Origin: Caprella mutica
Taxonomy: Eukaryota > Arthropoda > Malacostraca > Amphipoda > Caprellidae
Assembly: GCA_947561585.1 (NCBI GenBank)
Contig: CANNZV010002453.1
Coordinates: 33,750 to 97,749 of the forward strand
Direction: 5' to 3'
Length of the DNA: 64,000 nt
Below, piece by piece: positions 20,738 to 31,762 of this stretch. Within the stretch, counting starts at the first letter, position 1. The number at the start of each line of letters is the position of its first letter. The notes beneath the pieces were generated by a model, which ran no database searches, was not told the DNA's origin, and saw only the letters and a program-made list of their open reading frames with translations. The translations under genes and the position numbers were made by a program.

Positions 20738-22012
20738 CCGGAAAACTGCCAGTGGGAAAACTGCTAGGCGGAAAACTGCCGAAGCGGAAAACTGCCATGC
20801 GGAAAACTGAAAGTCACTTAATGGGAAATTATGCATTTTTTTACTTTTATCATTTAGTTATAAACACATTCAAAAAACATTTTAATTAAAAAAAAACGGC
20901 GTCAGCCCTTCGTTGAGGGATTACGGGGACATTCATTTTTACAGAAACAACAAAATAGATATTGGATTACTTAATATCCAAATGAAAATTATATTTCAAC
21001 AAAGCTACCTTATTAAACACACAGTAAACCAAACTTCAGTACACATAAGGAAGTAACAATTACCATTTTATACTTATTTGTTATGTCACGTACATTTTGA
21101 AAAACATTTTAAGTTACGTATATAGTCCCTTGTTTTTAATTTCCTATATTAATGTCAGAAATACATCCTTTGGTTCAAAAGCAAACGTTAAACCCCGCGT
21201 ACTGATTTGTGATTAATAGCTAATTAGATATTTTCAAAATTAATTAATCTTAAATTATACAATAAATTTAGTGTATGTTAAATCAACATATATGTATGTT
21301 CAAATTTATCATATTTACATTTTTATTCTCCATGTCAATTGCACAATTGACATTTTTACACTTTTCATTTATATGTAACAAGTATTATCAATTAATGTAC
21401 AATCCAATTCGATCGAGTGAAATTGTCAGAGAATTAGGTACTATTGGTAGGTAATAGCAGTTTAATGATCATAGATGTTGTGTTGCAAATTCTAAATATT
21501 TCACAAACATAGATCGAAGTTGTTTTATAATGAGTACAAGCGAATATTAAGCTTGAAGGCTTGTTCAATTATAATATTATTATTATATTATTGTTATAAT
21601 ATTTCAATTCTCAAATTATAAAAAAATTTAGACATTTAGCGTGTTGTGAACTGTTAATTTAAAGATGCATTGTGTAAACAAATAAATTGTACTCTGTCCT
21701 TGATACTAATATTTCTTTATTTCTTCTCTTAGTATTTAAAACCTTTTCTAAGAACGATTTTAGTTTTTAGTTTTTATATTATATTTCATTCATATCTTTA
21801 ATATTTTATATATTTACATATTTTTCTAATAAATTGTCTATATTTAATTATTATTTTTGTTTTGTATACTAAATAAAAATGAATGTTCCTTAAATATTTA
21901 ACGTTGGGCGAACAACATTTTTTATAAATTAAATTGCCAGTACATGACTGGCAGCTTTCCGCCTGGCTGTTTTCTGCTTCGGCAGTTTTCCGCCTGGCAG
22001 TTTTCCGTTTAC
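20738..22012. mobile_element. Foldback-like element with ends made of GCGGAAAACTGCC repeats
   Basis: Five copies of a 15-17 base unit near GCGGAAAACTGCC lie at 20,738-20,812. Four inverted copies (GGCAGTTTTCCGCC) lie at 21,950-22,010. The 1.1-kb centre is AT-rich with no protein. Ends built of short tandem repeats in inverted orientation resemble foldback elements. A related cluster without an obvious partner occurs at 49,958-50,130. Confidence 0.65.
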
Positions 22013-22794
22013 CCTTTAATTACGGTCTAATAGAGCACCATAAATATTTTTTTAATAAAAAATTAATAAAGTACATTACCAGCGAAAAGGTTTAATATAT
22101 ATGTACATATAACGTTGGCCGCAAGTTTTGGTCTAAAACATTCGGTCTCGGAATTAGAAATGGCCATTATGTAGTTTGTAGTATTTGTTAGTTTGTTTCA
22201 CTTCACAGATATGATTGTTTAATAACCCCGCAGTGGGATTCGGGGAGCGGCTCACAATAACATCAAACCGACAGTTCAGAGATCGAAAATTCCGAGATCA
22301 AATTATCCGCTCGAAAGAAATGTTTAATAAATGTCGAAACATGTCAGAATTACTAGTTTTACTTATAATTTCACAACGGGTAATGGTGTTATCCACTATT
22401 AATAAATACACTACACATTTTAGCATTTATAATTTCAACTTTTTCTAGCATTGATCTTCAAGAAATCAATGTAAAACGAGACCAAATTTTCATAGAACCA
22501 CGTAAAAAATGGGATAATAACCATTTCTTAATTAAAGTAGTTTTAACTAAATTAATTATTAGTTTCAAGAAAAATATTATAGGATATTATTTTTAAGCAA
22601 CTATCATATTTATTAGATTTATTAGCTTGAAGAAATAGAAATAAATAATAACCCAATTTACCTTCCAACTTAAAATAATTTCTAATAATAATGACAACAT
22701 AGTCTATGTAATATTATGTAAAATATTTTTAACTAGTGTACTATCCCGTTGAAAATAACCGGTTTTTGATAGAAATTGAATTTCAATTCGATGG
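22013..22794. other. AT-rich intergenic DNA, nothing recognised
   Basis: No convincing gene. A 77-codon frame at 22,215-22,448 has no recognisable feature and looks like chance. Confidence 0.5.
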
Positions 22795-23097
22795 GCTTTC
22801 AGAAAACTTTGAGTTTTCCAAAAACTTTGAGTTTTCCAAAAACTTTGAGTTTTCCGAAAACTTTGAGTTTTCCGAAAACTTCGAGTATTCCAAAAACTTC
22901 GAGTTTTCCAAAAACTTCGAGTTTTCCAAAAACTTCCGAGTTTTCCAAAAATTTCGAGCTCTCGAAAAATTTTGAGTGTTGGGAAAATTTTGAGTTTTGG
23001 GAAAATTTTGAGTTTATGGAAAAGATTAAGTTTCCGGAAAATTTTAAGTTTTCGGAAAATTTTGAGCTTTCGGAAAAATTTGAGTTTTGGGATTTTT
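22795..23097. repeat. 18-bp minisatellite
   Basis: About 16 units close to GAGTTTTCCAAAAACTTT. The first half is regular; the second half drifts to GGGAAAATTTTGAGTTTT. Because 18 is a multiple of three and the unit lacks stops, long frames are open on both strands (up to 148 codons on minus). They encode only the period (for example KTLSFP). Confidence 0.9.
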
Positions 23098-23129
23098 TTT
23101 AAAAGGTTATAAATGACGCAATCATATAC

Positions 23130-23806
23130 AGATGAACATTTGAAGAACATGTTGGACTGGTGATGAAGTACTTGGATTGCTGCAGAAGGAGTAAGATTAT
23201 TCTAAATCCAGACAAATTTGAGGAGAGGTAAGCTGCAGAATCTCTCATATAGTTGTTGAAGAAAAATAAAACATTCTTATGGCTTATTCATTCTTATAAT
23301 GAAGCATTCCAGAAGACTAAGGTAGCATTATGTAATCCATCTGTACTAGTTCAATTTCAACCTTCAGCTCCTACAATTATTCAAACAGATGCTTCGAAGA
23401 TTAATGGGTTGGGATACGTCTTATTGCAGCATCATGGTAATGAATGGAAGATGATACGTTGTGGCTCATGATTCGTAAATGATACAGAGACAAGATATTC
23501 CATGGTAGAATTGGAGCTTCAAGCCACAACATGGGTTTTGAACAAATGTAGGATTTATCTACTAGGAATGGAACATTTCACTCGTTAGTTGATTACAAAT
23601 CATTGGTATCAATCTTTAACTTAAAAAGAGTCCATGAGATAGGAAACAAAACGCTTCAGGTATTAAAAGAGAAACTGGGCAACTACATCTTAACAACTGA
23701 ATGGATAATAGGAACTTTACACAAGTTACCAGATGCTCTGTCTCGAAATCCAATCGTTGATTCAAACGAAAATGAAGATGTATGTAGAAAGCATTTTAAT
23801 CATTAG
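23130..23806 (+). pseudogene. Ty3/gypsy reverse transcriptase-RNase H fragment
   Basis: The first part (about 23,130-23,220) reads as the end of an RT domain (KYLDCCRRSKIILNPDKFEE). The next open segment (23,253-23,471) has the RT-RNase H connection and start of RNase H, with IIQTDASKINGLGYVLLQ, where the D of TDAS is catalytic. The last segment (23,603-23,806) ends with LHKLPDALSR, the typical end of gypsy RNase H. Stops and frameshifts separate them. No LTRs, protease or integrase were found nearby, so this is an isolated fragment. Confidence 0.8.
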
Positions 23807-25713
23807 AAGATGCTTCCAGATCCAGTCTATTCAAAATGAATATCTGAATGATAAAAGAAGCAACTGCTAAGGATACAAATTATCGGGAATTGAAAAACTC
23901 ATCGTTACTGGTTTCGACACCATCATAGATTGAACAATTGAATCCTGATCTTCGTGCATACTGGAACATTAGGCATACTCACTATTCAGATAAGGCCAAT
24001 CACAGACTAATTTATAAGGTCTCGATATTTTGTGGGTGGCAATGATTTGGTCTCTTTCTATTCTTCAATTCAATTCATCTGGAAGAGAAGTGTACCGTCT
24101 CCCTAAACTGAGTGAATTTAGGCACTGACTTTATACTATCAATAAGTTTCATTTTGTTATTGTATTTACGAGTCATTGAACAGTATTGTACACTTTATTT
24201 CATATCTTTGGTATTTCTTTCAGAAATCTTATATGAGAAAAAATATACGTTTGAGGGTTTGGGGAGAAGATTTGCATCAGAAAAGGGAGAACACTTCAAA
24301 ATACAATTTCATATCCTTAATATTTGTCAGGATAATAGAAATCTGGACATCGAAAATCCAGAAAATAAAAGTCATAATAATATAAAAATACGGAAAACAG
24401 AAAAATTCGGACAACCGAAAAATACAGGAAAATGCAAGGAAAACCCCTTTAATCACTTGGAACTCATATCAACTGATTAACAAAGGGAGAGAAATTAAAA
24501 TAAATTAGAGTATAAATATTCTTCATATCTAAATCTCTATCGAAAGATAAAACGAGATAAATTAGCTCTTTTTCTTTACTAAAAGTTTGGAGGATGGACC
24601 AAGAATAAAACATTTAACTTTTATAGTTCTGCAATTAGCCATGAAATCTTATGGGGATAAGAAAACAGATAAAGATAGTTTGAAAGATAATTTTTTATAA
24701 GAAGTCCCACATAAATTTATCATAAATGTACAGATGAAATGACAGTATCATTATTAAATAATCATTATGGTATTATAAACACCTATTGAGTACAGCATAA
24801 ATTGATCATCAATTTGATGTTATGAAACATAATTCAAATAACGTAAAACTGGAGAATATGTCTTGTCATTTAATGTTTCATCATAAAAGAATATGCAAAT
24901 GCACTCACTACACGTGTCTTCTTTACTATGTTCTTTAATGTGCAATTAAATGACTTTTCCCTACTTTCCATAAAATTCATTTAAATATCATTGTTATTTT
25001 AATGAATTTTCAAACTAATTGTTTTCGTCTAATATAACTAGTAAAACTGAATTATTGTATTGATTAAATTTCAAACCAATTATATATAAAAGTTGTTTTT
25101 GAGCTACTATAATATCATTGCAATTAAATTGAAATTATCCAATATAATTTTAATTGACACAGAAGAACAATCACAAAGAAATTTAATTCTATCTATTAAA
25201 GTATGTATATAGAATGTATATTATTACCTTACATTTCTCTTTTTTCTTCTCTTTCAGTATTTTTTTTTTTTGTATTACACAGATTTTCAGTCGAACAAAC
25301 TTTAAAAAAAATCACCTTCTATTTCCAGTTGAAAGAAACGAAAATAACAAGTGGACATTTCTTTGATCTGCTCTCTTATAATTGGCATTTTTCAAATTTT
25401 ACCAAAACCAAATGTACAGTTATTTTGAATAAAACTTTAAAATTATGATCATTATAGTATATACACCGGTTGAGATAAAATAAAAAAATTCAGAGGATAT
25501 AAACCCGACCCAAACTTCTATCTTGGTCAAGGACAATACATATTTGAAATATACTGTACTTACAACCGTTAAATACTAAAGTTTATTTTGAATAAGATAT
25601 AATAACTGGCGTAATTTGCAAAATTAGTTTTTTTTTTGCAAATCGTTTGCAATCACCAATCCATTTGTGCTTATTCTTTTATTTAGAGCTGTGGTTACAC
25701 TGTGAAAAGCTGT
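23807..25713. other. Intergenic DNA, nothing firm
   Basis: The first 300 bases may be further decayed gypsy pol, but I cannot align them to a domain. The rest is AT-rich. A 122-codon frame at 24,112-24,480 shows no domain and is probably chance. Confidence 0.4.
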
Positions 25714-25876
25714 CTAATACGACATTCTCTTATCATGGGTTTAAATACTACTGGTTGATTATAATTTTTATTGCTTGATTATCTCTATGAGACAATGCTA
25801 ATCTCGGTTAACGTTATCTAACTGTAAATCTAAAAAGATCTCTTTACCTTTCTTGATAGATTTTGTAACTATGTAG
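25714..25876. repeat. Dispersed repeat, second copy at 43,984-44,142
   Basis: A 160-bp block with TTGCTTGATTATCTCT and GAGACAATGCTAATCTCG matches 43,984-44,142 in the same orientation at about 88% identity. It has no coding potential and its element type is unknown. Confidence 0.75.
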
Positions 25877-26258
25877 ATATCAGTAAAGAAGGTTAAAAGT
25901 GAACACTCGATATATCACTTAACACTGTTATATATTTCTAACTCGTCTTATAGCAAAATCCTACTGTGGACATTTGAGTTACTATTCTAACACGATATCA
26001 CTGGAATTGTGCTCTGAACTACGACACGGCGCTGACTAGCTTGTGCAGTCGCTCCGGTGCCTTAGATATAGTGAGATATGATATCATTCATTCGTCACAG
26101 TTTTCCCCTTTTAAGAAGAATTTTTTCATTATCCAAGTACCGGGTGGGCCAAAAGTCACTTTACCATTTTGAAATTTTATTACTTTCAAACTAAAAAAGA
26201 TACAAATCTCAAGTAAACGGCAAATGAGAGAGAATTACTTATAGTTTTAGTAGATATG

Positions 26259-27050
26259 TGTAATCGATTTCGATTAAATCCGTTCAAGTGTTGTAATTAT
26301 TTTGATTTATCTCACATTTTCTATTGCGCCATCTAGTTACCAATTGTCAATATATAAATTGTACAGCTTTTCAGGCAGTTTTAAACTAGCTGTCAAGTGT
26401 GTAACACCTTAAAAACTGTGCCTATTCGTTAGTGTTCCCCAAATTTAGGTAAGACACCTTTTGTCTTTTTGTGCAGTGTTTTTATTAATTTCTATAGCTC
26501 TTATTGATAAGGCAAATCCTATTTTGTTTCCATATTATCAAAGTACCTACAAATTTAGTTTCTAATGTTAGTGATAAATTCTCCATTGTTATAAACCTTT
26601 ATTTCTCTAAATCCTTATTCTCTTTTACGATTGAATTTCTATTTCTTGATTTAGTCTTTAAGAGCTACTGTTCATTCCTTTATAGCTATCTTTTTCTATA
26701 AAATATCCTTTCCTGTTCTTTTCTTCTTTAAAGTCCTTTGTACTTCATTTTTATATCACTAGGTCTTTTATTTAATTCATGTTCTCACTATATGCAGTTA
26801 CTACTATGTACCATTTATTTATAATTCATATCATTAGCATATTGTAACACTCGTATTTTGTATCTGGTTACAGGTACCGTTGTAATTTCCCTCCATCAAT
26901 AACTGCAATAGTGAATGTCTTTCAATTCTCCTTTACAACGCGTATAACCTGATAACAACAAATGAACACTCTATTGGAGGCACATCAACAGTTTAACTAT
27001 GTAGGGTGACTGATACCTTAATCTGCGCAAAGTTCATGAGCCAGTTTACA
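26259..27050 (+). repeat. Left LTR of the BEL/Pao element
   Basis: 792 bases starting TG and ending CA, paired with 29,256-30,047. A 65-codon frame inside (26,504-26,701) is identical in both LTRs and has no coding evidence beyond that. Confidence 0.9.
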
Positions 27051-27087
27051 GTACCTAAATTACAAGAGGTCACCCTAATATTCTCAA

Positions 27088-29031
27088 ATGGCTGAGGCAG
27101 TAAAACCAAAATCCGTTGTGAGAACAGATTCCTTCAATATGGAAGAAAAAGTTAATTCAACCGATGCTGAAATTCAGGCAGCTGAAGATGTATTTATAAA
27201 TTACCCATTGAGGAGACTTGCAGCTGTGACTCAAAAGGCTAACGAGATCTCTAAATGTATGAGAACGAACACTGAAGAAAAAATAAATTGTATTTCGATA
27301 CTAGTTTGTCAAATGAGAGAGGAGATGGATACTTTTGATAGACTTTGCCTATCAGAAGAAAACAAAGAAAATCTTAACCCAGTTGATTTGTCTGACTTCC
27401 TCATTTGGAAAAAAGAACACTTGAATAAAGCATCTACTTGTGTAAATAATGTCGAAGAATGGCTATTAGAAAATAGAGATGATAAACTACTCTACCCCTG
27501 TGATAGTGTTTCACAAGTGTCACGAAACTCCAGTATGACATCATCCGTCAGAATAAAGTTAATGGAGAGAAAGGCAAAAGTAGAATTACGACAGAAGCAA
27601 TTGGAAGAAGAGTTGCTGTTGGAGGAGGTGGCACTGGTAGAGAAATTAAAACTGCAGATGGAAATTGAAAGAGCTAATCTGAAATATAAAAATCAAAAAG
27701 AAGTGATGAAGCTGAAACATGAATCTGAAGAAATAGAAGTTATGAATAAAATTCTGAGTGATAATTTAACGCCATACGAAATGAATCCTCACAATCCAGC
27801 TCCCTCCACTCCAGCTCCCTCCACTCCAGCTCCCTCCGCTCCAGTTCCCTCCACTCCAGTTCGCTCCACTCCAGTTCCCTCCACTCCAGTTCGCTCCACT
27901 CCAGTTCCCTCCACTCCAGTTCCCTCCACTCCAGTTCCCTCCACTCCAGTTCCCTCCACTCCAGTTCCCTCCACTCCAGTTCCCTCCCTCACCATTCCCA
28001 TGGTATATCAATTACCGAGAATCGAGCCAGAAGTGTTCGAAGGTGACGTCACTCGTTACCGAGCATTTATAATTTCTTTTGAACATAACGTAGTTCGCTT
28101 CAATCCGCACCGTTCTGATAATTACTATTGCCTGCAACGTTACACGAGAGGACATCCGAATGAATTAGTGCGAAGCTGTCTGTCATTGGACATACAGAAG
28201 AGCTACGAAGATGCTAGGAATGTGTTGGAGAAGTATTATGGCAACGACATTATTCTCGCTCAAAACTACTTGGATAAATTAGACAGATGGCCTGTAATTA
28301 AGTCCGAAGACTCAAAATCTCTCGAAGAATTCTCTATTTTTCTATTGATTTGCCTGAATATGCTACCTAACAACGCTCACTTAAATGCTCTTAATGGTTG
28401 GAAGGAGATCAAAAATATGACTGATAAACTCCCATACAATATGAGAAGGCAATTCAGAGGTAAAGTCATGGAACTCACAAGGAGAAATGAACCGCTTCAA
28501 TTTGCAACGTTCGTTCATTTCATACAGCATGAATCAGATGCATTAAAAATCCCTCTGTTTGGTGATATAAAGGATTCAAACCCTTTAAAAGTGAAGCCTA
28601 AATATGCAAAATATTACGGATTGAGTTCACATGTTTATTCTACCAGTGCAACCGACCAAAGTGACAAAAAGCAATGCTTATGTTGCACAAAAAATAACCA
28701 TGACTTGGATCACTGTTTCTTTTACGCCAAGAAGCCTCTGATAGAAAGGGAATACTTTATTAAAAAACATAAATTGTGTTTCGGTTGTCTGTTACCGGAT
28801 CATACATTAAAGAATTGCCCTGCAAGGTTATCATGTAGAAAATGTAAGAAAAATCATCCAACTCCCTTCCTTAAGGAATCTTCAAACTACAATCGAAACT
28901 ACACTGGTAAATCGTTCAACTATGGAAGAGAGACCAAACACCAAGCTCTTCATTCATCCTTCGTGACAAATAACAAAGTTACTTCTGTTGCTTCAAGCAA
29001 GCGATTAAAAGTTGCCGTCTTAAGGAAGTAA
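27088..29031 (+). CDS. BEL/Pao Gag-like protein (647 aa)
   Basis: This intact frame starts with ATG 38 bases after the left LTR. An N-terminal helical region (residues about 1-150) is followed by a charged coiled coil (about 150-220, rich in E, K and L). A proline-serine repeat built on PSTPV occupies about 237-302. The BEL/Pao gag core (DUF1759-type) follows at about 305-500, with LPRIEPEVFEGD, the DARNVLEKYYGN region and RRQFRGKVMEL. Zinc-knuckle-like motifs close the protein: CLCC-H-C (from 530), CFGCLLPDHTLKNC (from 564) and CRKCKKNH. This would be the particle-forming, RNA-binding protein. A pol frame does not follow: only a short overlapping frame with LDTGDTG remains after the stop. 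Intactness and near-identical LTRs suggest recent mobility in trans. Confidence 0.9.
   Translation: MAEAVKPKSVVRTDSFNMEEKVNSTDAEIQAAEDVFINYPLRRLAAVTQKANEISKCMRTNTEEKINCISILVCQMREEMDTFDRLCLSEENKENLNPVDLSDFLIWKKEHLNKASTCVNNVEEWLLENRDDKLLYPCDSVSQVSRNSSMTSSVRIKLMERKAKVELRQKQLEEELLLEEVALVEKLKLQMEIERANLKYKNQKEVMKLKHESEEIEVMNKILSDNLTPYEMNPHNPAPSTPAPSTPAPSAPVPSTPVRSTPVPSTPVRSTPVPSTPVPSTPVPSTPVPSTPVPSTPVPSLTIPMVYQLPRIEPEVFEGDVTRYRAFIISFEHNVVRFNPHRSDNYYCLQRYTRGHPNELVRSCLSLDIQKSYEDARNVLEKYYGNDIILAQNYLDKLDRWPVIKSEDSKSLEEFSIFLLICLNMLPNNAHLNALNGWKEIKNMTDKLPYNMRRQFRGKVMELTRRNEPLQFATFVHFIQHESDALKIPLFGDIKDSNPLKVKPKYAKYYGLSSHVYSTSATDQSDKKQCLCCTKNNHDLDHCFFYAKKPLIEREYFIKKHKLCFGCLLPDHTLKNCPARLSCRKCKKNHPTPFLKESSNYNRNYTGKSFNYGRETKHQALHSSFVTNNKVTSVASSKRLKVAVLRK
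27796..27991 (+). repeat. 15-bp minisatellite inside gag (PSTPV repeat)
   Basis: Thirteen in-frame copies of CCAGYTCCCTCCACT encode P-S-T-P-V/A units. Variants A, R and SAPV occur near the start. Frames on the minus strand across it are shadows. Confidence 0.95.
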
Positions 29032-29255
29032 AAACCCTTAAGTTGGATACTGGTGATACTGGTGTACTTGATAGATAAGTTGAAAACTGAAACTTGTTCT
29101 TCCTACTAATTAATTTAAGTACAGGAAGCCATTTGTAACGTTTAATTTATTGATATATTACTTTATGTGTGAATTTCTGTATGATTGTAATCTAGAGTGG
29201 TTCTGTAGATAGATTATGCCTATATGTTGAAGCAATTGGGCTTCATGAGGGGCGG

Positions 29256-30047
29256 TGTAATCGATTTCGATTAAATCCGTTCAAGTGTTGTAATTATTTT
29301 GATTTATCTCACATTTTCTATTGCGCCATCTAGTTACCAATTGTCAATATATAAATTGTACAACTTTTCAGGCAGTTTTAAACTAGCTGTCAAGTGTGTA
29401 ACACCTTAAAAACTGTGCCTATTCGTTAGTGTTCCCCAAATTTAGGTAAGACACCTTTTGTCTTTTTGTGCAGTGTTTTTATTAATTTCTATAGCTCTTA
29501 TTGATAAGGCAAATCCTATTTTGTTTCCATATTATCAAAGTACCTACAAATTTAGTTTCTAATGTTAGTGATAAATTCTCCATTGTTATAAACCTTTATT
29601 TCTCTAAATCCTTATTCTCTTTTACGATTGAATTTCTATTTCTTGATTTAGTCTTTAAGAGCTACTGTTCATTCCTTTATAGCTATCTTTTTCTATAAAA
29701 TATCCTTTCCTGTTCTTTTCTTCTTTAAAGTCCTTTGTACTTCATTTTTATATCACTAGGTCTTTTATTTAATTCATGTTCTCACTATATGCAGTTACTA
29801 CTATGTACCATTTATTTATAATTCATATCATTAGCATATTGTAACACTCGTATTTTGTATCTGGTTACAGGTACCGTTGTAATTTCCCTCCATCAATAAC
29901 TGCAATAGTGAATGTCTTTCAATTCTCCTTTACAACGCGTATAACCTGATAACAACAAATGAACACTCTATTGGAGGCACATCAACAGTTTAACTATGTA
30001 GGGTGACTGATACCTTAATCTGCGCAAAGTTCATGAGCCAGTTTACA
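29256..30047 (+). repeat. Right LTR of the BEL/Pao element
   Basis: The partner of the left LTR, preceded by the purine tract at 29,245-29,255 and followed directly by the ATATG target duplication. Confidence 0.9.
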
Positions 30048-30129
30048 ATATGAATCAAAATCAATATATGATTTTCAAATTTCAGCTATTTCAAATTTAC
30101 TTTTTAATGTGTGAAATCGTGAACAAAAA

Positions 30130-30370
30130 TGGCTGAATTCAATATGGAAAAAAGCCACACAATTGTTGAGTATGTTGGAGTAAGGAGATGTTTTATGAGA
30201 AATTTTAAAAAGAGTTAATCTAAGACCTGCATTCTTGCTTTGGTAGAAAAATTCAGACGAATGGGATCATGTGTTGACAAAGATCGAACTGGAAGACTGA
30301 AGTCATCTCTCACTGAAGAAGTTAATCAGCGTGTGAATCTTAGTGTTACAGAAGACTACTCAACATTCAC
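30130..30370 (+). pseudogene. Mariner transposase, N-terminal fragment
   Basis: After an ATG at 30,130 the frame shows the first helix-turn-helix of mariner transposases: EKSHTIVEYVG, then RRCFMRNFKK, one stop, then ALVEKFRRMGSCVDKDRTGR, followed by a linker of the GR-K-S-S type. It breaks off at the start of the nested element at 30,391. The C-terminal part resumes at about 31,390. Confidence 0.75.
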
Positions 30371-30390
30371 GAAAAGAGTATTTATTATTA

Positions 30391-31260
30391 AGGGCACCGT
30401 TCCCAGATTTTGAAAAGTTTTTTTATTATTGAAGCTACGGTTGTGAAACTTTGTTCACATATATAAAATGAATTCTAAGATGTTTTTGTCTCCTGACATT
30501 TTTTCGATTCGACCCATAAAAAACGAGTTATTCGAATTTCAAACAAATTTCGAACAGTGTGTAAATTAATAAATGGATACTACAATTTTGTAGCTATGAC
30601 ATTATGGTTTCTTGCATTAGATTCTCCACAAGATTCTCTACAAAATGTGGAAGCGTTTTTTTTATTTTTCGGATTGGTTTTCGAATTATTGAAATTTTTA
30701 GTGAAACAAAAAAAATAGAAAAAATATAAATTTCAAAATTCAATATTTTGAAATATAATTCGAAAATTAAATAAAACTCTTCCTGAGTTCGTAGAGAATT
30801 CCGGGAGATTCGAATGCAAAAAACCGCAAAGCCGTAGCTTCTATCAAAAAAAGCATTAGGCTTTTGAATTACATGATTTGTAGATATCTGAAGTAACGAG
30901 TAATCTCCCATTCAAAATTTTATAATCTGGCACGCAGCATACTACTCTCGCGAAGGTCTGCGGGTAACTGAGTAATATTTCTTTGCAAAACTTAGTGGGC
31001 GTGTTATTAGTGGTAGGTTAGATACCAGATATAGCGAGATAATTAATTATTACGAATTATAATTTGCTGAGAGATGGTTTTTAGAGTACATATTGACTCC
31101 CTACCCCCGGCCCTTTTTTTCCTTTCTCACTCTCCCCAGGGGGGTTAAAAATACACGATACCTCTGGTATTTTGCACACACTATAAGAAGGTTATAAAGC
31201 AACTATTTACACAATAAAAAAAATGATAAAATTTTGAGATATCTTCGGGGACGGTCCCCT
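30391..31260. mobile_element. 870-bp TIR element nested in mariner
   Basis: The ends AGGGCACCGTTCCC and (inverted) AGGGGACCGTCCCC are similar, and AT-rich sequence with CAAAATTTT/AGATTTTGAAAA follows on both sides. It separates the two mariner transposase fragments. No target duplication was found and it holds no coding region, so the boundaries are approximate. Confidence 0.5.
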
Positions 31261-31389
31261 CAAGAGTATTACTCAATTGCGATTGTCTTGCCTCCGGCGA
31301 ATGTTAAAGCGGGATCTAAAATTATATCCTTACAAAATTTAGTTGATACCAGGAAACTTTTAAAAGCAGCATATCCATTATCTAGGCCG

Positions 31390-31600
31390 ACAAAATTACG
31401 CTTTGTCAAAATTTCTTGGCCACCTCTTTAACTGAATACAACTCCTCCAGAATTTTAGCTTTGGGGATATTTAATCGAAAAGGTATTCGTAAATAATTCA
31501 AACATGCTCGATGAACTGAAACGGAAAATTTCTAAGAAAGTATCAACTTTTCACCAGATATAATGAGAAGAGTGATACAAAACACTCAGGACAGCTAAAG
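31390..31600 (+). pseudogene. Mariner transposase, C-terminal fragment
   Basis: The segment reads WPPL-LNTTPPEF-LWGYL followed by EKVFVN and DELKRKISKKVSTF. This corresponds to the conserved WPPRSPDLNP-DFFLWG block that carries the last catalytic Asp of mariner transposases. Here the key Asp positions are replaced or stopped. It belongs with the N-terminal fragment at 30,130-30,370. Confidence 0.75.
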
Positions 31601-31762
31601 TTCATATGGCTAATCAATGGAGGAATATTTTTAAAGGAATTTTTTATGTAAAAAAGTTTAACTATTCTGCTTTCATTTGCGGTTTACTAATAAGCTTTTT
31701 CTTTTATAGTTTTTGAGTAATAAAGTTTTAAAATGGTAAAGTAACTTTTGGCCCACCCCGCA

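Larger units (their letters stand above)
26259..30047 (+). mobile_element. Gag-only BEL/Pao LTR retrotransposon, near intact
   Basis: Two 792-bp LTRs begin TGTAATCG and end GTTTACA. The 5-bp target duplication ATATG lies at 26,254-26,258 and 30,048-30,052, exact and typical of BEL/Pao. The LTRs differ at only one position that I could find (26,365 G versus A in the right copy), so insertion is recent. The 2.2-kb interior holds one intact gag-like gene and then about 220 bases to a purine tract (GAGGGGCGG) before the right LTR. Protease, RT, RNase H and integrase are absent, so it must use another element's enzymes. No primer-binding site was identified. Confidence 0.9.
26140..31762 (+). mobile_element. 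Mariner-like element split by two later insertions
   Basis: The left end CCGGGTGGGCCAAAAGTCAC and right end (inverted, GTAACTTTTGGCCCACCCCG) match over about 40 bases and are flanked by TA. Transposase remnants lie at 30,130-30,370 and 31,390-31,600. A BEL/Pao retrotransposon sits at 26,259-30,047 and a smaller TIR element at 30,391-31,260. Without them about 0.95 kb remains, less than a full 1.3-kb mariner, so the middle of the transposase is lost. Confidence 0.8.

Noticed and set aside
22704..23150. 148-codon minus-strand frame of basic and aromatic repeats
   Set aside because: It is only the 18-bp satellite translated; frames on the other strand are equally open.
24112..24480. 122-codon plus-strand frame with a hydrophobic start
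   Set aside because: Low-complexity composition, no conserved motif and no paired evidence such as splice sites or a second copy.
26504..26701. 65-codon frame identical at 29,501-29,698
   Set aside because: It lies in both LTRs, so identity reflects the recent insertion and gives no evidence of coding.
27766..28011. Gly/Trp/Ser repeat frames on the minus strand
   Set aside because: Shadow of the PSTPV repeat in the intact gag on the plus strand.
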